Positions 24,869 through 35,265 of a stretch of DNA of 64,000 nt are shown here, piece after piece. Under the pieces are notes generated by a model that saw only the letters and a program-made list of their open reading frames with translations, was not told the origin of the DNA and did no database searches. A program made the position numbers and the translations under genes. The stretch comes from G965222505 sp965222505. GTDB lineage: Bacteria > Bacteroidota > Rhodothermia > Rhodothermales > DATKEJ01. The stretch is taken from contig OZ244956.1 of NCBI GenBank assembly GCA_965222505.1, forward strand, positions 186,001-250,000, given 5' to 3'. Every line of letters begins with the position of its first letter. Position 1 is the stretch's first letter.

Positions 24869-27046
24869 CTAGTTGTGTTGAACCGATGCTTTACCAAATT
24901 CATTTTCCAAACCCAGAACCCGGATGAGAAAAGCCAGGTTTTCCGACCAGGTCTCTGCATTTTGCTCAGCATTTAGGCCGTAGCTATGCCCTGCCCCCCA
25001 GGCCACATTTAACAAAACGGGATTGTCACAGGCCTGGGCTTCCTGCATGCGGGCAACAAACTTGTATCCGTGCGAGGGAAAGGCAACTTCGTCCTTACTC
25101 CCTACCGTCAGGATCATAGGTGGATAACAGACGCCGTCTTTGACGTTGTGATAGGGGGAATAGGCCCGCAGGGCTTCGAACTCCTCAACGTTTTCAGACG
25201 ACCCAAATTCTTGTACCCTGTTGGGGCCACCCGGAAAAAGATGCGCCCGCAACAGGTCCAGGTTCGGGATATCGATGACCCCGGCCCCAAACAACGCTGG
25301 ACGCTGGATGATGGCCGCAGCGGCCAGCGGGCCGCTGGCGCTCCCACCGTTGGCAATCATACGTTCCGGGTTGGTGTACTTATGCTCAATCAACCACTCC
25401 GCTGCAGCGATGTAATCGTCAATGGCGTTTTGTTTGTTGGCGCGGATCCCGTCTTTGTGCCAGTGGTCCCCGTATTCGCCTCCCCCCCGAATATTGGGCA
25501 GGGCGTATACCCCACCCCGTTCGAGCCATGACACCAGCGAGGGCTGGAACCACGGATAAGCGACCCAGGCGTAGGCCCCATATGCATACATATACAGCGG
25601 GTTATTGCCATCCTGTTTGATCCCCTTTTTGTGGATGATGTACATCGGTACACGCGTCCCGTCCTTGCTGGTCACAAAAACTTGCTTGCCCGCATAGGCA
25701 TCAGGGTTATAGGGCAGCGCCGGCCGACGAAACACGGTGCTTTTCCCCGTCTCTACATCCAGCCTGTAAACGGTCCCTGGATCATAGAGGATGTTCATCG
25801 AATAGAACGCTTCGTTTGCTTCCGGCATATCCCCCAAACCATTGGCCGAGCCCAGGTTGGGCAGTTCGAGGGCATACGCAAACGTCCCATCCTGCTTAAA
25901 GACCTTCACCACAGGCCGCGCATCCCGACTGTACCGTGCAATTAAATAGTCCCCAACGATACTGATCGTATTTAAGACTTCTGGCTCTTCCGGGATGAGG
26001 TCTGTCCAATGCGCAGGGGAGGGCTTTTCGATATTGACCGCGACCAAACGGGCATTTGGAGCCTCATGGTCGGTGCGAATCCAGAAGGTTGCACCGTCAT
26101 TTCCCTCGAACCCATACGTCGAATCGGTATCGCCGAAGAGTTGGACGACGCTACTGCCGTAGGCTTTCAGGTCCTGGTAGAAGAGGTAGTCCGACATCCC
26201 GCTAAAGCTCCCTCCCGGAGTGGCGCTGATGACCAAATACGCCCCGTCATCAGAAACGCGTACCCCATAGGACCAGGTCGGATTTTGCGGGCGTTCATAA
26301 ATCAATGGATCGGCCTCCTGGAGCGTACCAACCCGATGATAGTAGATCTTCGCATTTTCAAGCGCCGCGTTCATTTCCTCCCCCTCTTCCGGTACGGGAT
26401 ATTTCACATAGAAGAATCCGTCACTCGCCTGGTCCCAGGCAATCCCGCCGAGCACCCCCTGTAATTCCTCTGGGCCGTCTTCCCCTTTGTCTACCTGCAT
26501 GATGTATAGTTTCCGCCACCGGGATTGCCCTTGCCCGATCCGATAGGCCATCTTCTGGCCGTCTCTGCTATAGCTCGCCCCGCCAAAACGGGCGCCTTTC
26601 TTTTGTAGATGGGGATGGGTTTGGGGGTTAAATATCATCCGGGCCTCCCCTGTTATGCCCTCCTGAACATAGAGTTCAGGATTTACCATCCCGGCTTTGG
26701 TGCGGCCCCAAAAGTATCGGTTGCCCTTGCGGATCGGCATGCCGTACCGGTCGAAGGTCTGTAAGGCCAGGATGCGTTTTTCCAAATCGGCCCGAATAGG
26801 CGTGGCGTCGGCGAAGTGCCGAGTGAGTGCGTCCTGGGCCTTGATCCAGTCAAGGACTTCCTTCGACTCAATGTCTTCCATCCACCGGTATGGATCGGCA
26901 ACCTCTACGCCGTGATAGGTGTCCGTTTGATCCACCACTCTGGCTTCAGGATAGTCCAGAACTTCCGTTTGTGCGCTCAAGTATTGCGGCAGAATGAGCA
27001 CAGCAAGGCAAAAAACAAGACAGGTGTAGAGTGGTATGCGTTTCAT
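24869..27046 (-). CDS. Prolyl oligopeptidase (S9A), exported
   Basis: A 725-residue serine peptidase that cuts short peptides after proline. The ATG at 27046 is preferred over a TTG two codons upstream and begins a signal peptide ending near LSAQ (residue 26). The N-terminal region DPYRWMEDIESKEVLDWIKAQ is typical, followed by a seven-bladed propeller. The alpha/beta-hydrolase domain carries the nucleophile S569 in ANGGSASGP and the histidine in GAGHSYGL. The motif GGSASG replaces the more usual GGSNGG. A CadC-like regulator gene is divergent, 165 nt away, and may control it. Confidence 0.92.
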   Translation of the reverse strand: MKRIPLYTCLVFCLAVLILPQYLSAQTEVLDYPEARVVDQTDTYHGVEVADPYRWMEDIESKEVLDWIKAQDALTRHFADATPIRADLEKRILALQTFDRYGMPIRKGNRYFWGRTKAGMVNPELYVQEGITGEARMIFNPQTHPHLQKKGARFGGASYSRDGQKMAYRIGQGQSRWRKLYIMQVDKGEDGPEELQGVLGGIAWDQASDGFFYVKYPVPEEGEEMNAALENAKIYYHRVGTLQEADPLIYERPQNPTWSYGVRVSDDGAYLVISATPGGSFSGMSDYLFYQDLKAYGSSVVQLFGDTDSTYGFEGNDGATFWIRTDHEAPNARLVAVNIEKPSPAHWTDLIPEEPEVLNTISIVGDYLIARYSRDARPVVKVFKQDGTFAYALELPNLGSANGLGDMPEANEAFYSMNILYDPGTVYRLDVETGKSTVFRRPALPYNPDAYAGKQVFVTSKDGTRVPMYIIHKKGIKQDGNNPLYMYAYGAYAWVAYPWFQPSLVSWLERGGVYALPNIRGGGEYGDHWHKDGIRANKQNAIDDYIAAAEWLIEHKYTNPERMIANGGSASGPLAAAAIIQRPALFGAGVIDIPNLDLLRAHLFPGGPNRVQEFGSSENVEEFEALRAYSPYHNVKDGVCYPPMILTVGSKDEVAFPSHGYKFVARMQEAQACDNPVLLNVAWGAGHSYGLNAEQNAETWSENLAFLIRVLGLENEFGKASVQHN

Positions 27047-27211
27047 GGCCAAATGGGATTTGGGAGAGAATCATGTTTCCCCAATATCGTTTTGTCATGT
27101 AAGATTGACCTGTAGGAAGGCTGTATTTTTCCTGAGGAATCCCTTCAGGGAAACCGATTCCCTCCTCAAACATACCAAATGCTAAATTTTCTACATCTCT
27201 AAGACGGGTCC

Positions 27212-29332
27212 ATGCGCACCCCTTTCAAAATCGGCAAGTGGACGGTTCATCCCCCTCGCAACACCATTGAGGATGGCGAGCAATCCCACCGGCTTGAACC
27301 CAAAGTGATGGATGTGCTGTGCTTCCTGGCCGAACACTCCGGGGAAGTAGCCACCCGTGAGGCCTTATTCGAAGAAGTGTGGGCCGATACCATCGTAACG
27401 GATGACGTCCTGACCCGGTCGATTTCGACCTTAAGAAAACGCTTCGGGGACGATCCGCGCAACCCCTCCTTTATCGAAACCATTCCCAAAACCGGTTACC
27501 GGCTCATTGCCCCCATCACGCCTCTTACCCGTGGCGACTCCGCCCCGGACCCCAATCAGAATTTCGCTTTCTCGTTCTCGGAGCCCCCCGTATTAGCCGT
27601 CGAACCAGCGCCACAGAAGAACATCTTGCCCCTCATGCTGGGGCTTGGCATACTGGCCCTTGCCTTGATCGGCCTCGGCTGGTTTTTCCTTATTCAGGAG
27701 ACACCGGTCGTCTACCAGACGGCTGCCTTAACCAGCCTCCCCGGTAACGAAACCAATCCGGCCTATTCACCTGACGGCAAACAGATTGCCTTCACCTGGC
27801 ACGGCGGTGCAGACGGCAACAACGCCGATATCTACATCCAACTTGTTGGCGCCGGGAAACCACTTCGCTTGACGGACCATCCGGCCTATGAAAGCAGCCC
27901 CACTTTCTCTCCCGATGGAAAGCATGTGGCCTTCCAACGCTATTCACCTGAGGGTTGCACCATTTACCGGGTGCCGGCACTGGGCGGACCCGCCACGAAA
28001 ATGGCCTCCTGTGCCGGAAACATCTATCCAGACCTGGAATGGTCTCCTGACGGACAATGGTTGGCTTTTTCCCACCGGGATACAAAAGAAGAAGCCTTCG
28101 GCATTCTGTTGCTGAGCGAAGATGGGCAGGTGAGAAGAAAACTCACCACACCCGCCGCGACGTTCTGGGGGGATCATGACCCGGAATTCTCACCTGACGG
28201 TACCCGGCTTGCGTTTACCCGAAGCATCTCCGAAGGGATACAAGACCTCTATCAGGTCGACCTTGAAGGCGGTCCGGATGTACGGCGGACGTTCGATGCC
28301 CGTAACCTGGTGGGCCATACCTGGACGAGCGATCAGGACCTCGTGTTCGCCTCCAACAGAAGCGGCCAATGGGGACTCTGGCACCTCGGCAACGGAAAAG
28401 TTCAGCCGAACTTAAAGGTCTCTACCGGCTGGATCGTCAAAAAACCGGTCACCGCATTGCCCTCGGGTGAGATAGCATTTGAGCAGTGGCAATCCGATAC
28501 CAACATCTGGGGTGCCCCTCACACGCCCGGCGATACGACCACTTCGGCCCACGCGATCATTCAGTCGACCCGGTGGGACATGCATCCTCAATTTTCCCCT
28601 GACGGCTCCCGGATGGCCTTCACTTCAAACCGAACCGGCTTTTACGAAATCTGGCTTGCCGATGCCGATGGGCAAAATCCGGTACAGCTTACACAATTCA
28701 ACAACACCTTTGTGGGCACCCCGCGTTGGTCTCCTGATGGCACCCACCTCGTCTTCGATGCCCGCCCCAATGGCCATGCCGACCTCTACCTCATCGAAGC
28801 TGTCGGTGGCACGCCGCGCCGCCTCACCATGCACCCCGCCGATGACCTGGCCGCATCCTTTACCAGGGACGGCAAGGGCCTCTACTTCGCTTCCAGCCGA
28901 GCAGGAAGCTGGAATGTATGGCACATGTCGACGGAGGGCGGGCCAGCCCGGCCCGTCACCAAACAAGGGGGCTATGCTTCTTTTGAATCCGTGGATGGGG
29001 CATCGTTGTTGTTCACCAAACCGACGGAACGAGGCATCTGGCAGATGCCTATCGGAGGTGGCCCAGCGGTCAAACTGCCAGTAGATCTTGCCACGGAAGA
29101 CTGGGGGCACTGGGCGGTACGCGCTTCGGGGATCTATTTCATCCAACGGAGGCCCTATCGCATTGCCCATTTCGATTTCGAGACGGAAGAACTCACGACC
29201 CGCCGCATACTCGATCAACCGATTCCAAGCATGGATGCTGCATTTTCGGTATCGGATGATGAACGCTGGTTCCTCTGGGGCCAAGTAGACCACCAAGCCG
29301 CTGACTTGATGCAGGCCGTTCCACAGGAATGA
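27212..29332 (+). CDS. Membrane-bound winged-helix regulator with periplasmic WD40-like propeller
   Basis: A one-component regulator of CadC type, 706 residues. Residues 1-105 are an OmpR-type winged helix (LEPKVMDVLCFLAEHSGEVATREALFEEVW, then TDDVLTRSISTLRKRFGDD, FIETIPKTGYRLIAPI). Residues 133-158 form one membrane helix. Residues 165-700 are a TolB/PD40 propeller with repeated FSPDGKHVAF-like motifs, expected in the periplasm as the sensor. It has no phosphorylation domain. It is divergent from the prolyl oligopeptidase gene, a likely target, with an intervening AT-rich 165-nt region. Confidence 0.88.
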   Translation: MRTPFKIGKWTVHPPRNTIEDGEQSHRLEPKVMDVLCFLAEHSGEVATREALFEEVWADTIVTDDVLTRSISTLRKRFGDDPRNPSFIETIPKTGYRLIAPITPLTRGDSAPDPNQNFAFSFSEPPVLAVEPAPQKNILPLMLGLGILALALIGLGWFFLIQETPVVYQTAALTSLPGNETNPAYSPDGKQIAFTWHGGADGNNADIYIQLVGAGKPLRLTDHPAYESSPTFSPDGKHVAFQRYSPEGCTIYRVPALGGPATKMASCAGNIYPDLEWSPDGQWLAFSHRDTKEEAFGILLLSEDGQVRRKLTTPAATFWGDHDPEFSPDGTRLAFTRSISEGIQDLYQVDLEGGPDVRRTFDARNLVGHTWTSDQDLVFASNRSGQWGLWHLGNGKVQPNLKVSTGWIVKKPVTALPSGEIAFEQWQSDTNIWGAPHTPGDTTTSAHAIIQSTRWDMHPQFSPDGSRMAFTSNRTGFYEIWLADADGQNPVQLTQFNNTFVGTPRWSPDGTHLVFDARPNGHADLYLIEAVGGTPRRLTMHPADDLAASFTRDGKGLYFASSRAGSWNVWHMSTEGGPARPVTKQGGYASFESVDGASLLFTKPTERGIWQMPIGGGPAVKLPVDLATEDWGHWAVRASGIYFIQRRPYRIAHFDFETEELTTRRILDQPIPSMDAAFSVSDDERWFLWGQVDHQAADLMQAVPQE

Positions 29333-29372
29333 CCCTTTCAGATATTTTGATATAAGTAAGTGGACAGCATTA

Positions 29373-29412
29373 CATTGCGAGGAAGGGCCCATGGCCCTGA
29401 CGTGGCAATCCC
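29373..29412. repeat. REP-like palindromic element
   Basis: ATTGC (29374) pairs with GCAAT (29405) and AGGGCC with GGCCCT inside. The words CATTGCGAGGAA and GACGTGGCAATC match the ends of a palindromic intergenic repeat (ATTGCGAGG...GCAAT) found in many bacteria. The surrounding 221-nt gap holds no gene. Confidence 0.5.
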
Positions 29413-29553
29413 ATTTCGAACGCAGGTGCACCGTGTAATTCGCGTGCGTACAACGGAGCTTTCGGGCGGGCGCGGCGGTGGTGCCGGCGCGGCAATTAAG
29501 TTTGCACAGTCATTTCAAAGAAAGGATATAATGCGTGTGGTTATGGCTCCGGG

Positions 29554-30390
<837 letters not shown>

Positions 30391-30395
30391 ACTGG

Positions 30396-31091
30396 TTACA
30401 CTTGCGTTGCCGGCACCAGGGCACGGTCCGGGTAGTCGGTAAAGATGCCGTCTACCCCAAAATGCCGCATCCGTGCGATGTCTTCCGGCTGGTTCACGGT
30501 GTAGATCCACACCCGAAGGCCACGATCATGGGCATCATCGACGAGTTCCTGGGTCACGGTACGCAGGTGGAGGTTCACTGAGTAAGCTCCCATATCCTCG
30601 GCCAGTTTGGTATGCTTCAGGGGCCATCCCGGCATCAGCACCCCTATTCTGACATCAGGCGCAAAGGCTTGGGCAGCAACGAGTTGCGCATGGTCAAATG
30701 AGGAAACCAAGAAGTCTTCGATGGCATACCCTTCCTCAGCAACGGCCCGTGTTAACCGTTCGGTGACTGGTGCAGCTGTTGCTGGACCTTTAAGTTCAAC
30801 ATTTAACCCGGCCCGATGGTCAATGCAGGCTATCACTTCATCCAATGTGGGGATCTGTTCACCTTTTCCTGCATCCAGCGTTCGCAGGTAGGCGAAGTTC
30901 TGTTCCTGGATGCGACCGGCGCCGTTGGTCGTGCGGGAGAGCGTATCATCATGGAACACCATCAAGTGTCCATCCACATAATACACATCCACCTCAATCC
31001 AATGCGCCTCCAATTCCAGGGCTTTCCGAATAGAACGGAGGGTGTTCTCCGGTTCATACCCGGCTGCCCCCCTATGGCCGATGGTGATCAT
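30396..31091 (-). CDS. ugpQ: Glycerophosphodiester phosphodiesterase
   Basis: A 231-residue TIM-barrel enzyme that hydrolyses glycerophosphodiesters to glycerol-3-phosphate and an alcohol. The ATG at 31091 places the catalytic motif ITIGHRGAAGYEPENT at the very start, as in cytoplasmic UgpQ-type enzymes; a GTG 60 nt upstream is less likely. Further active-site residues are in WIEVDVYYVDGHLMVFHD (Glu, Asp, His) and LNVELKG. The end YTVNQPEDIARMRHFGVDGIFTDYPDRAL is characteristic. Forms an operon with the lipase. Confidence 0.92.
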   Translation of the reverse strand: MITIGHRGAAGYEPENTLRSIRKALELEAHWIEVDVYYVDGHLMVFHDDTLSRTTNGAGRIQEQNFAYLRTLDAGKGEQIPTLDEVIACIDHRAGLNVELKGPATAAPVTERLTRAVAEEGYAIEDFLVSSFDHAQLVAAQAFAPDVRIGVLMPGWPLKHTKLAEDMGAYSVNLHLRTVTQELVDDAHDRGLRVWIYTVNQPEDIARMRHFGVDGIFTDYPDRALVPATQV

Positions 31092-31182
31092 ATTTCGTTC
31101 TACGTGCTCAATGTGCAAAGCCTGCCCCAAGCCCTGGGTGTTTAGTCCCACGGTGCGACGTTTCTGATTTCAGGTGATGAGG

Positions 31183-32265
31183 TTACTCCTCTTTTTTCCA
31201 GAAGGCGATGCCGCCGGCTTGTTTGCCTACGTCTACACTGGTAACCTTTTGCGTTGTGGAAAGATCAATGAGGTCTACCGTTCCAGGTTCGCCGCCGATG
31301 CCTTCTACGGTGACCATAGCGTACCGGCTGTCCGGGGTGATCGTGATGCCATGGGGGACTTTGCGGGTCGTCGGGATGCGGGCAACCTCCGTCCCGGATT
31401 TCAGGTGCCAGATGCCGACTGCTGCGTCAGATTTATAGGTGACCACCAGGTGTTCACCATCCGGGGTTACTTCAACGTTGTACGGGCCTTTGCCGGTCTT
31501 GAATTTTCGGGTCACCATCCAGGCTTTCAGGTCCACTTCGGCAACGACGTTTGCGCCGTTGTAGGCCACGTAGGCATGTTGGCCGTCCGGATGCGGAATC
31601 ACCCATGTGGGTTTGGCAACCGGGTGTTTCATGTCTCCCCCTGGCATACCGTGATGTCCCTCGTGCCCACCGCTCTGTTCGGCCAGGTTCAGGGTACGGG
31701 TGATTTCGAGGGTCTGGGCATCAATCTCGTAGAGTTCATCGGACATCATGGCCAATGAATAATGAAACAACCCATCTGGCGAGAGCCGGGAGCCGTGTGG
31801 CATCACGCCGGTTTCGATCCGGGTAATTTCCGTCATGGTTTCGGGATCTACAACAGATACGGTGCTTGGCTCATGATCACCATGTAAATTGAAATTCACG
31901 GCATACAGCAATCCCGTCGCTTTTGAGATTTGCATCGTGGCCGGAAACAACCCCAATTCCACCTTATCGACCAGGGTATTGGATTCGGTTTCGTATTTGT
32001 ACAACAGGCCAAAGGGTTGCCCGTGGGCAAGGGTCAGGTACCAGTATTTTCCGTCCGGGCTTACGGTAAGTCCGTGGGGACCTTCGATTTCCGTCGGCCA
32101 TTGCCCAACAGCGATGCGCTCGACAACCTCAGCCTTTGCACCATCGAATCGGATGAGGTCTACGGTGTCTTCCGATTCCGCTGCTACATAAGCGTAATAC
32201 TGCTGCGCCTTGGCCGGGGCAGCCAGGAGCAGCGCAAATACAATAACCAGATACCGACTATACAT
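31183..32265 (-). CDS. Secreted YncE-like beta-propeller protein
   Basis: A 360-residue exported protein with signal peptide MYSRYLVIVFALLLAAPAKA. The mature part consists of about seven YVTN/YncE-type blades (repeats such as HGLTVSPDGKYWYLT, HGSRLSPDGLFHYSLA, YNVEVTPDGEHLVVTY, HGITITPDSRYAMVT). A His/Met/Gly-rich insertion, GGHEGHHGMPGGDMKH, sits near residue 205 between two blades and may bind copper or another soft metal. No catalytic residues are evident. Similar propellers often serve as periplasmic binding or structural proteins. It is 91 nt upstream of the glycerophosphodiesterase gene. Confidence 0.82.
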   Translation of the reverse strand: MYSRYLVIVFALLLAAPAKAQQYYAYVAAESEDTVDLIRFDGAKAEVVERIAVGQWPTEIEGPHGLTVSPDGKYWYLTLAHGQPFGLLYKYETESNTLVDKVELGLFPATMQISKATGLLYAVNFNLHGDHEPSTVSVVDPETMTEITRIETGVMPHGSRLSPDGLFHYSLAMMSDELYEIDAQTLEITRTLNLAEQSGGHEGHHGMPGGDMKHPVAKPTWVIPHPDGQHAYVAYNGANVVAEVDLKAWMVTRKFKTGKGPYNVEVTPDGEHLVVTYKSDAAVGIWHLKSGTEVARIPTTRKVPHGITITPDSRYAMVTVEGIGGEPGTVDLIDLSTTQKVTSVDVGKQAGGIAFWKKEE

Positions 32266-32344
32266 GAGGCTTAGAAAAGACGTTACGGAGCAGGGTTCTG
32301 AGTGGGCAAGATACGACGTGGTGGGGTTTTATTCACAGGGCTGG

Positions 32345-32420
32345 TTCACTGTTGTTACGCCGCTTGTCGATGATCTTGTGCATTTCGACCATGTTGAATG
32401 GGCCAAGACGGCATAACAGG
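32345..32420. repeat. Dispersed 76-bp repeat, copy B
   Basis: About 85 percent identical by eye to 10904-10980 and in the same orientation. Outer inverted ends are GTTACGCCG and CGGCATAAC. The central perfect hairpin of copy A has lost its right arm here. It sits between the propeller gene and the second M19 peptidase gene, both on the minus strand. Confidence 0.6.
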
Positions 32421-32432
32421 ACAGGTTCAAAC

Positions 32433-33602
32433 TCAGTGCAAAGGGGCTTCTGGTAACGCTTTCTGGAGGAACCGTTGGGCATTCCCACCCATGATCTGTT
32501 TGACCTCTTCAGGTGTAAAGTTCGCCTGGAGCAGCGCCTGGGTCAGGTGGACCATGTTTGCAGCATCGAAAGCAACCGTGATGGCCCCGTCGTAGTCTGA
32601 TCCTAACGCGACGTGTTCCACCCCAACCAGATCGGCTACATGCCGCATAGCACGAGCAATGGCGTTGGGATGTACGCCACATACCGCTCCATCCCAAAAT
32701 CCAATCCCGATCAGCCCTTCCACACCTGCAATACGTCGGACCTGGTCATCGGTGAGGTTGCGAAGGCCTTCGCACGTTGCCTGGACCCCGGTATGAGAAA
32801 CCACAACGGGCCGTGTAACCCGATCCAGGACTTCGGAAACGGTTTGTTCGGAGGCGTGGGCCAGGTCGATGATGATGCCCAGTTGCTCCATCCGGTGCAC
32901 CACACTGCGCCCCAGCGGCGTAAGGCCCTTCTTTTCCAAGCCGTGGGCTGAACCGGCCACTTCATTGTCGAAGAAGTGGGTCAACCCCATCATCCGGTAC
33001 CCGGCCTCGTACAGCCGATCGACATTTTCCAGCTTACCTTCCAGGGCGTGCAAACCTTCAATGGCTAAAATCCCCCCCACCGAAAGTGCATTTCCGGCCT
33101 GGCTAAATCGCTCCAGGTCCGATTTGTAGTTCAGAAGCACAAGACGGCCTTCACTCTCGGAAGCTGCGCGTCTGAATTTTTCTGCCTGATACAACGCACG
33201 TTCCGTCAGATCAAACCAGGTACCCACCGGCCACCGCTGGGCCACCAGCAGTGGGGTAAGCATATCTGAATCAGCAGGGTTGCTTTCGTAATTCAGCCCA
33301 CGCGGGGTTTTGATCACCGCAGAGAAGATCTGTAACCCGACCTTGCCATCGAGAAGCCTGGGGATATCCGTGTGCCCACGTGCCGTGCGCTTGAGGGGGT
33401 CCCGATCCCAAAGGAGCAGGTCATTGTGCAAGTCTGCGACAAGCAAGGTTTGATGCAACTGCCGTGCTTCTTCTGAAACGGAGCCAATACCGATTTCTTC
33501 CAGCCGGTTCACGTTCTGATCAATATACCCAGGCACAAGGGTAAAAAAGAGAATAAGGCCCAGGATCAGGATCATGAACAATCCTAATTTTAAGTACGCC
33601 AT
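32433..33602 (-). CDS. Membrane dipeptidase (peptidase M19), membrane-anchored paralogue
   Basis: A 389-residue zinc dipeptidase of the renal dipeptidase family. An N-terminal hydrophobic segment (LGLFMILILGLILFFTLVPG) anchors it, facing the periplasm. Metal ligands are visible in VADLHNDLLLWD (His, Asp), LAIEGLHALEG (Glu), IDLAHAS and VVSHTG (His), and LGSDYDGA. The C-terminal LLQANFTPEEVKQIMGGNAQRFLQ is typical. It is distinct from the lipoprotein M19 gene at 19 kb, and its sequence is clearly divergent from it, so the two may differ in substrate or location. Confidence 0.92.
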   Translation of the reverse strand: MAYLKLGLFMILILGLILFFTLVPGYIDQNVNRLEEIGIGSVSEEARQLHQTLLVADLHNDLLLWDRDPLKRTARGHTDIPRLLDGKVGLQIFSAVIKTPRGLNYESNPADSDMLTPLLVAQRWPVGTWFDLTERALYQAEKFRRAASESEGRLVLLNYKSDLERFSQAGNALSVGGILAIEGLHALEGKLENVDRLYEAGYRMMGLTHFFDNEVAGSAHGLEKKGLTPLGRSVVHRMEQLGIIIDLAHASEQTVSEVLDRVTRPVVVSHTGVQATCEGLRNLTDDQVRRIAGVEGLIGIGFWDGAVCGVHPNAIARAMRHVADLVGVEHVALGSDYDGAITVAFDAANMVHLTQALLQANFTPEEVKQIMGGNAQRFLQKALPEAPLH

Positions 33603-33709
33603 GGATTTGGAGCAGTAGCGGGTTAAGAAGCTCCCATAGTTCTCCCAAAGGTTGCCCCATTAAGGTAGCGAATTATCTTAAAATGTAACGACTATTTCTG
33701 CCCCTTTTT

Positions 33710-35089
33710 TCAAGAATCTCGCAGCATGAAGGCGGAAGGACCGGGTTCAGTCCGGAAAAAAGAAGTGCCTTCCGTCAGGCCAGGAAACGCATCGATATAG
33801 TGGTTTTTCCACTGCTCCATAAACCCCTCGGCCCGGTCACGATCCACCATCGCCCAGACTGCTCCCCCGAACCCGGAGCCAAACGAAGTGGCTGCGATTG
33901 CCCCAAGGGAACGGGCCGATTGAGCCAACAGAATGGTTTGCGGGATCTGATTGCCTAACAAATGAATGGCTGCTTCCTGTGAACGATCCACGGTATCTCC
34001 AAACCGGACCCAGTCTCCATGCATCAGGGCATCAACCGCCATTGGGATTATTTCTTCATTTTCGACCAGAAAATGCTTGAACCGGGCCCTGAGTTGATTG
34101 GGGTCAAACCCATCCGGGGCGTGGCTTTTCAAGGCCTCCAACAAAGAGGACGGGCTGTACCTGGGATTGGCGAGCACAGCCGCAAGGTGGACATCTGTTT
34201 CACCCGTTGCCCCTTGCCAGGCCTGAACAATGGCCTGCGCGGATCGAGACAACCAGTTGTAAGCCTGCTGGGCATCCCCCAGTTTTCGGGCATGAACCCC
34301 CGAGACCCCGACCACCCACTGGAAAGCATTCGGCCAGGGAATGGTTCGTTCGTGACGGGTGGGCGCATAAGCAAACTGTTGTACGGCCCCCGACCGGCTA
34401 CAGAGAATGGCAGTGTGGTCTTGACTGCCTCCAAAAGTACCCACGCCAAAACGCCCCTTGAGCCCTTTATAGGACTGCCCGTTTTCGATGGTCCCCAGAT
34501 ACTCGGCCAACTGGAGCGGTGTAACGATGTGTTGACGGTAAGCCGGATGTGCTTTCAGGTTGTTGATCGCGCCCAGCATCAGAAACAAGCCAACCACCAT
34601 CGCGCTCGAACTGCTCATACCAGCCGCTGGCGGCAAATTGCTCATTAGAAAGAGTTCTCCCCCTTTCAAGGCGCCCGGAAAATTCTTTACCAGCCGATGC
34701 GCAACGGTTTCCAGATACCGCGTCCAGTCTTTTGCATGAGGAGCCTGTGCCCGATTGAGATCCACTGTGCCCTCCGTACCACGAGATAAATCGGTCACAC
34801 GAATGGCTGTTTCCGCACTCGGGATGGCAATCAGACACAAACCTCTTTGCAACGCACCTACAATGCTTCGCCCACCGGCATAGTCGGTGTGTTTGCCCAA
34901 AACTTCAACCCGCCCTGGCACAAAACAGGCATGTACTGGAGTTTCCGCACCGCGCCCATGGGCCTGTAAATGCTGTGCCATCCGATTAAACATCCACCCT
35001 ACCCGGCTTCGTGCAGAGGGCATTAGGCCACCCCGGCGAAGCGATGCGTCCAACCAGTCCGCGTCCAAGAGCGTACGCAGCGTAATCAT
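33710..35089 (-). CDS. Galactokinase-like GHMP kinase
   Basis: A 459-residue sugar kinase, longer than classical GalK (about 385). The galactokinase signature region reads PGRVEVLGKHTDYAGGRS, with Lys where E. coli-type GalK has Glu in GEHTDYN. The ATP-binding loop is LPPAAGMSSSSAMVV, and the third GHMP motif is SFGSGFGGAVWAMV. These support an ATP-dependent kinase for galactose or a related sugar. Substrate is uncertain because of the variant signature and extra N-terminal 60 residues. No galT or galE lies next to it. Read from an ATG, minus strand, alone. Confidence 0.75.
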   Translation of the reverse strand: MITLRTLLDADWLDASLRRGGLMPSARSRVGWMFNRMAQHLQAHGRGAETPVHACFVPGRVEVLGKHTDYAGGRSIVGALQRGLCLIAIPSAETAIRVTDLSRGTEGTVDLNRAQAPHAKDWTRYLETVAHRLVKNFPGALKGGELFLMSNLPPAAGMSSSSAMVVGLFLMLGAINNLKAHPAYRQHIVTPLQLAEYLGTIENGQSYKGLKGRFGVGTFGGSQDHTAILCSRSGAVQQFAYAPTRHERTIPWPNAFQWVVGVSGVHARKLGDAQQAYNWLSRSAQAIVQAWQGATGETDVHLAAVLANPRYSPSSLLEALKSHAPDGFDPNQLRARFKHFLVENEEIIPMAVDALMHGDWVRFGDTVDRSQEAAIHLLGNQIPQTILLAQSARSLGAIAATSFGSGFGGAVWAMVDRDRAEGFMEQWKNHYIDAFPGLTEGTSFFRTEPGPSAFMLRDS

Positions 35090-35265
35090 GCGTTTGAAAG
35101 TGTGAATGGTGGATAGCGTAGCAAACCGGGATGCTGTGATCTGAACAAAGAACCAAAAGGCACGAATCCTCTCTTGATTTGATATTACGTCATGGCCTCT
35201 TCAGAATAAATTTTTTTTGCTGCATAATAATGTTATTAATCAAACAATCCAATTAAACCAGGGCA

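Noticed and set aside
24814..24972. N-terminal 53 residues of the DUF1624 frame as genuine protein
   Set aside because: They overlap the prolyl oligopeptidase gene end and match no part of the family.
30391..30510. Upstream extension of the lipase by 40 residues
   Set aside because: It overlaps the end of the glycerophosphodiesterase gene, has a low-complexity basic composition, and a good ATG at 30390 gives the family's normal start.
31092..31151. 20-residue N-terminal extension of the glycerophosphodiesterase
   Set aside because: It starts at GTG and shows no signal peptide. The conserved motif begins right after the ATG at 31091.
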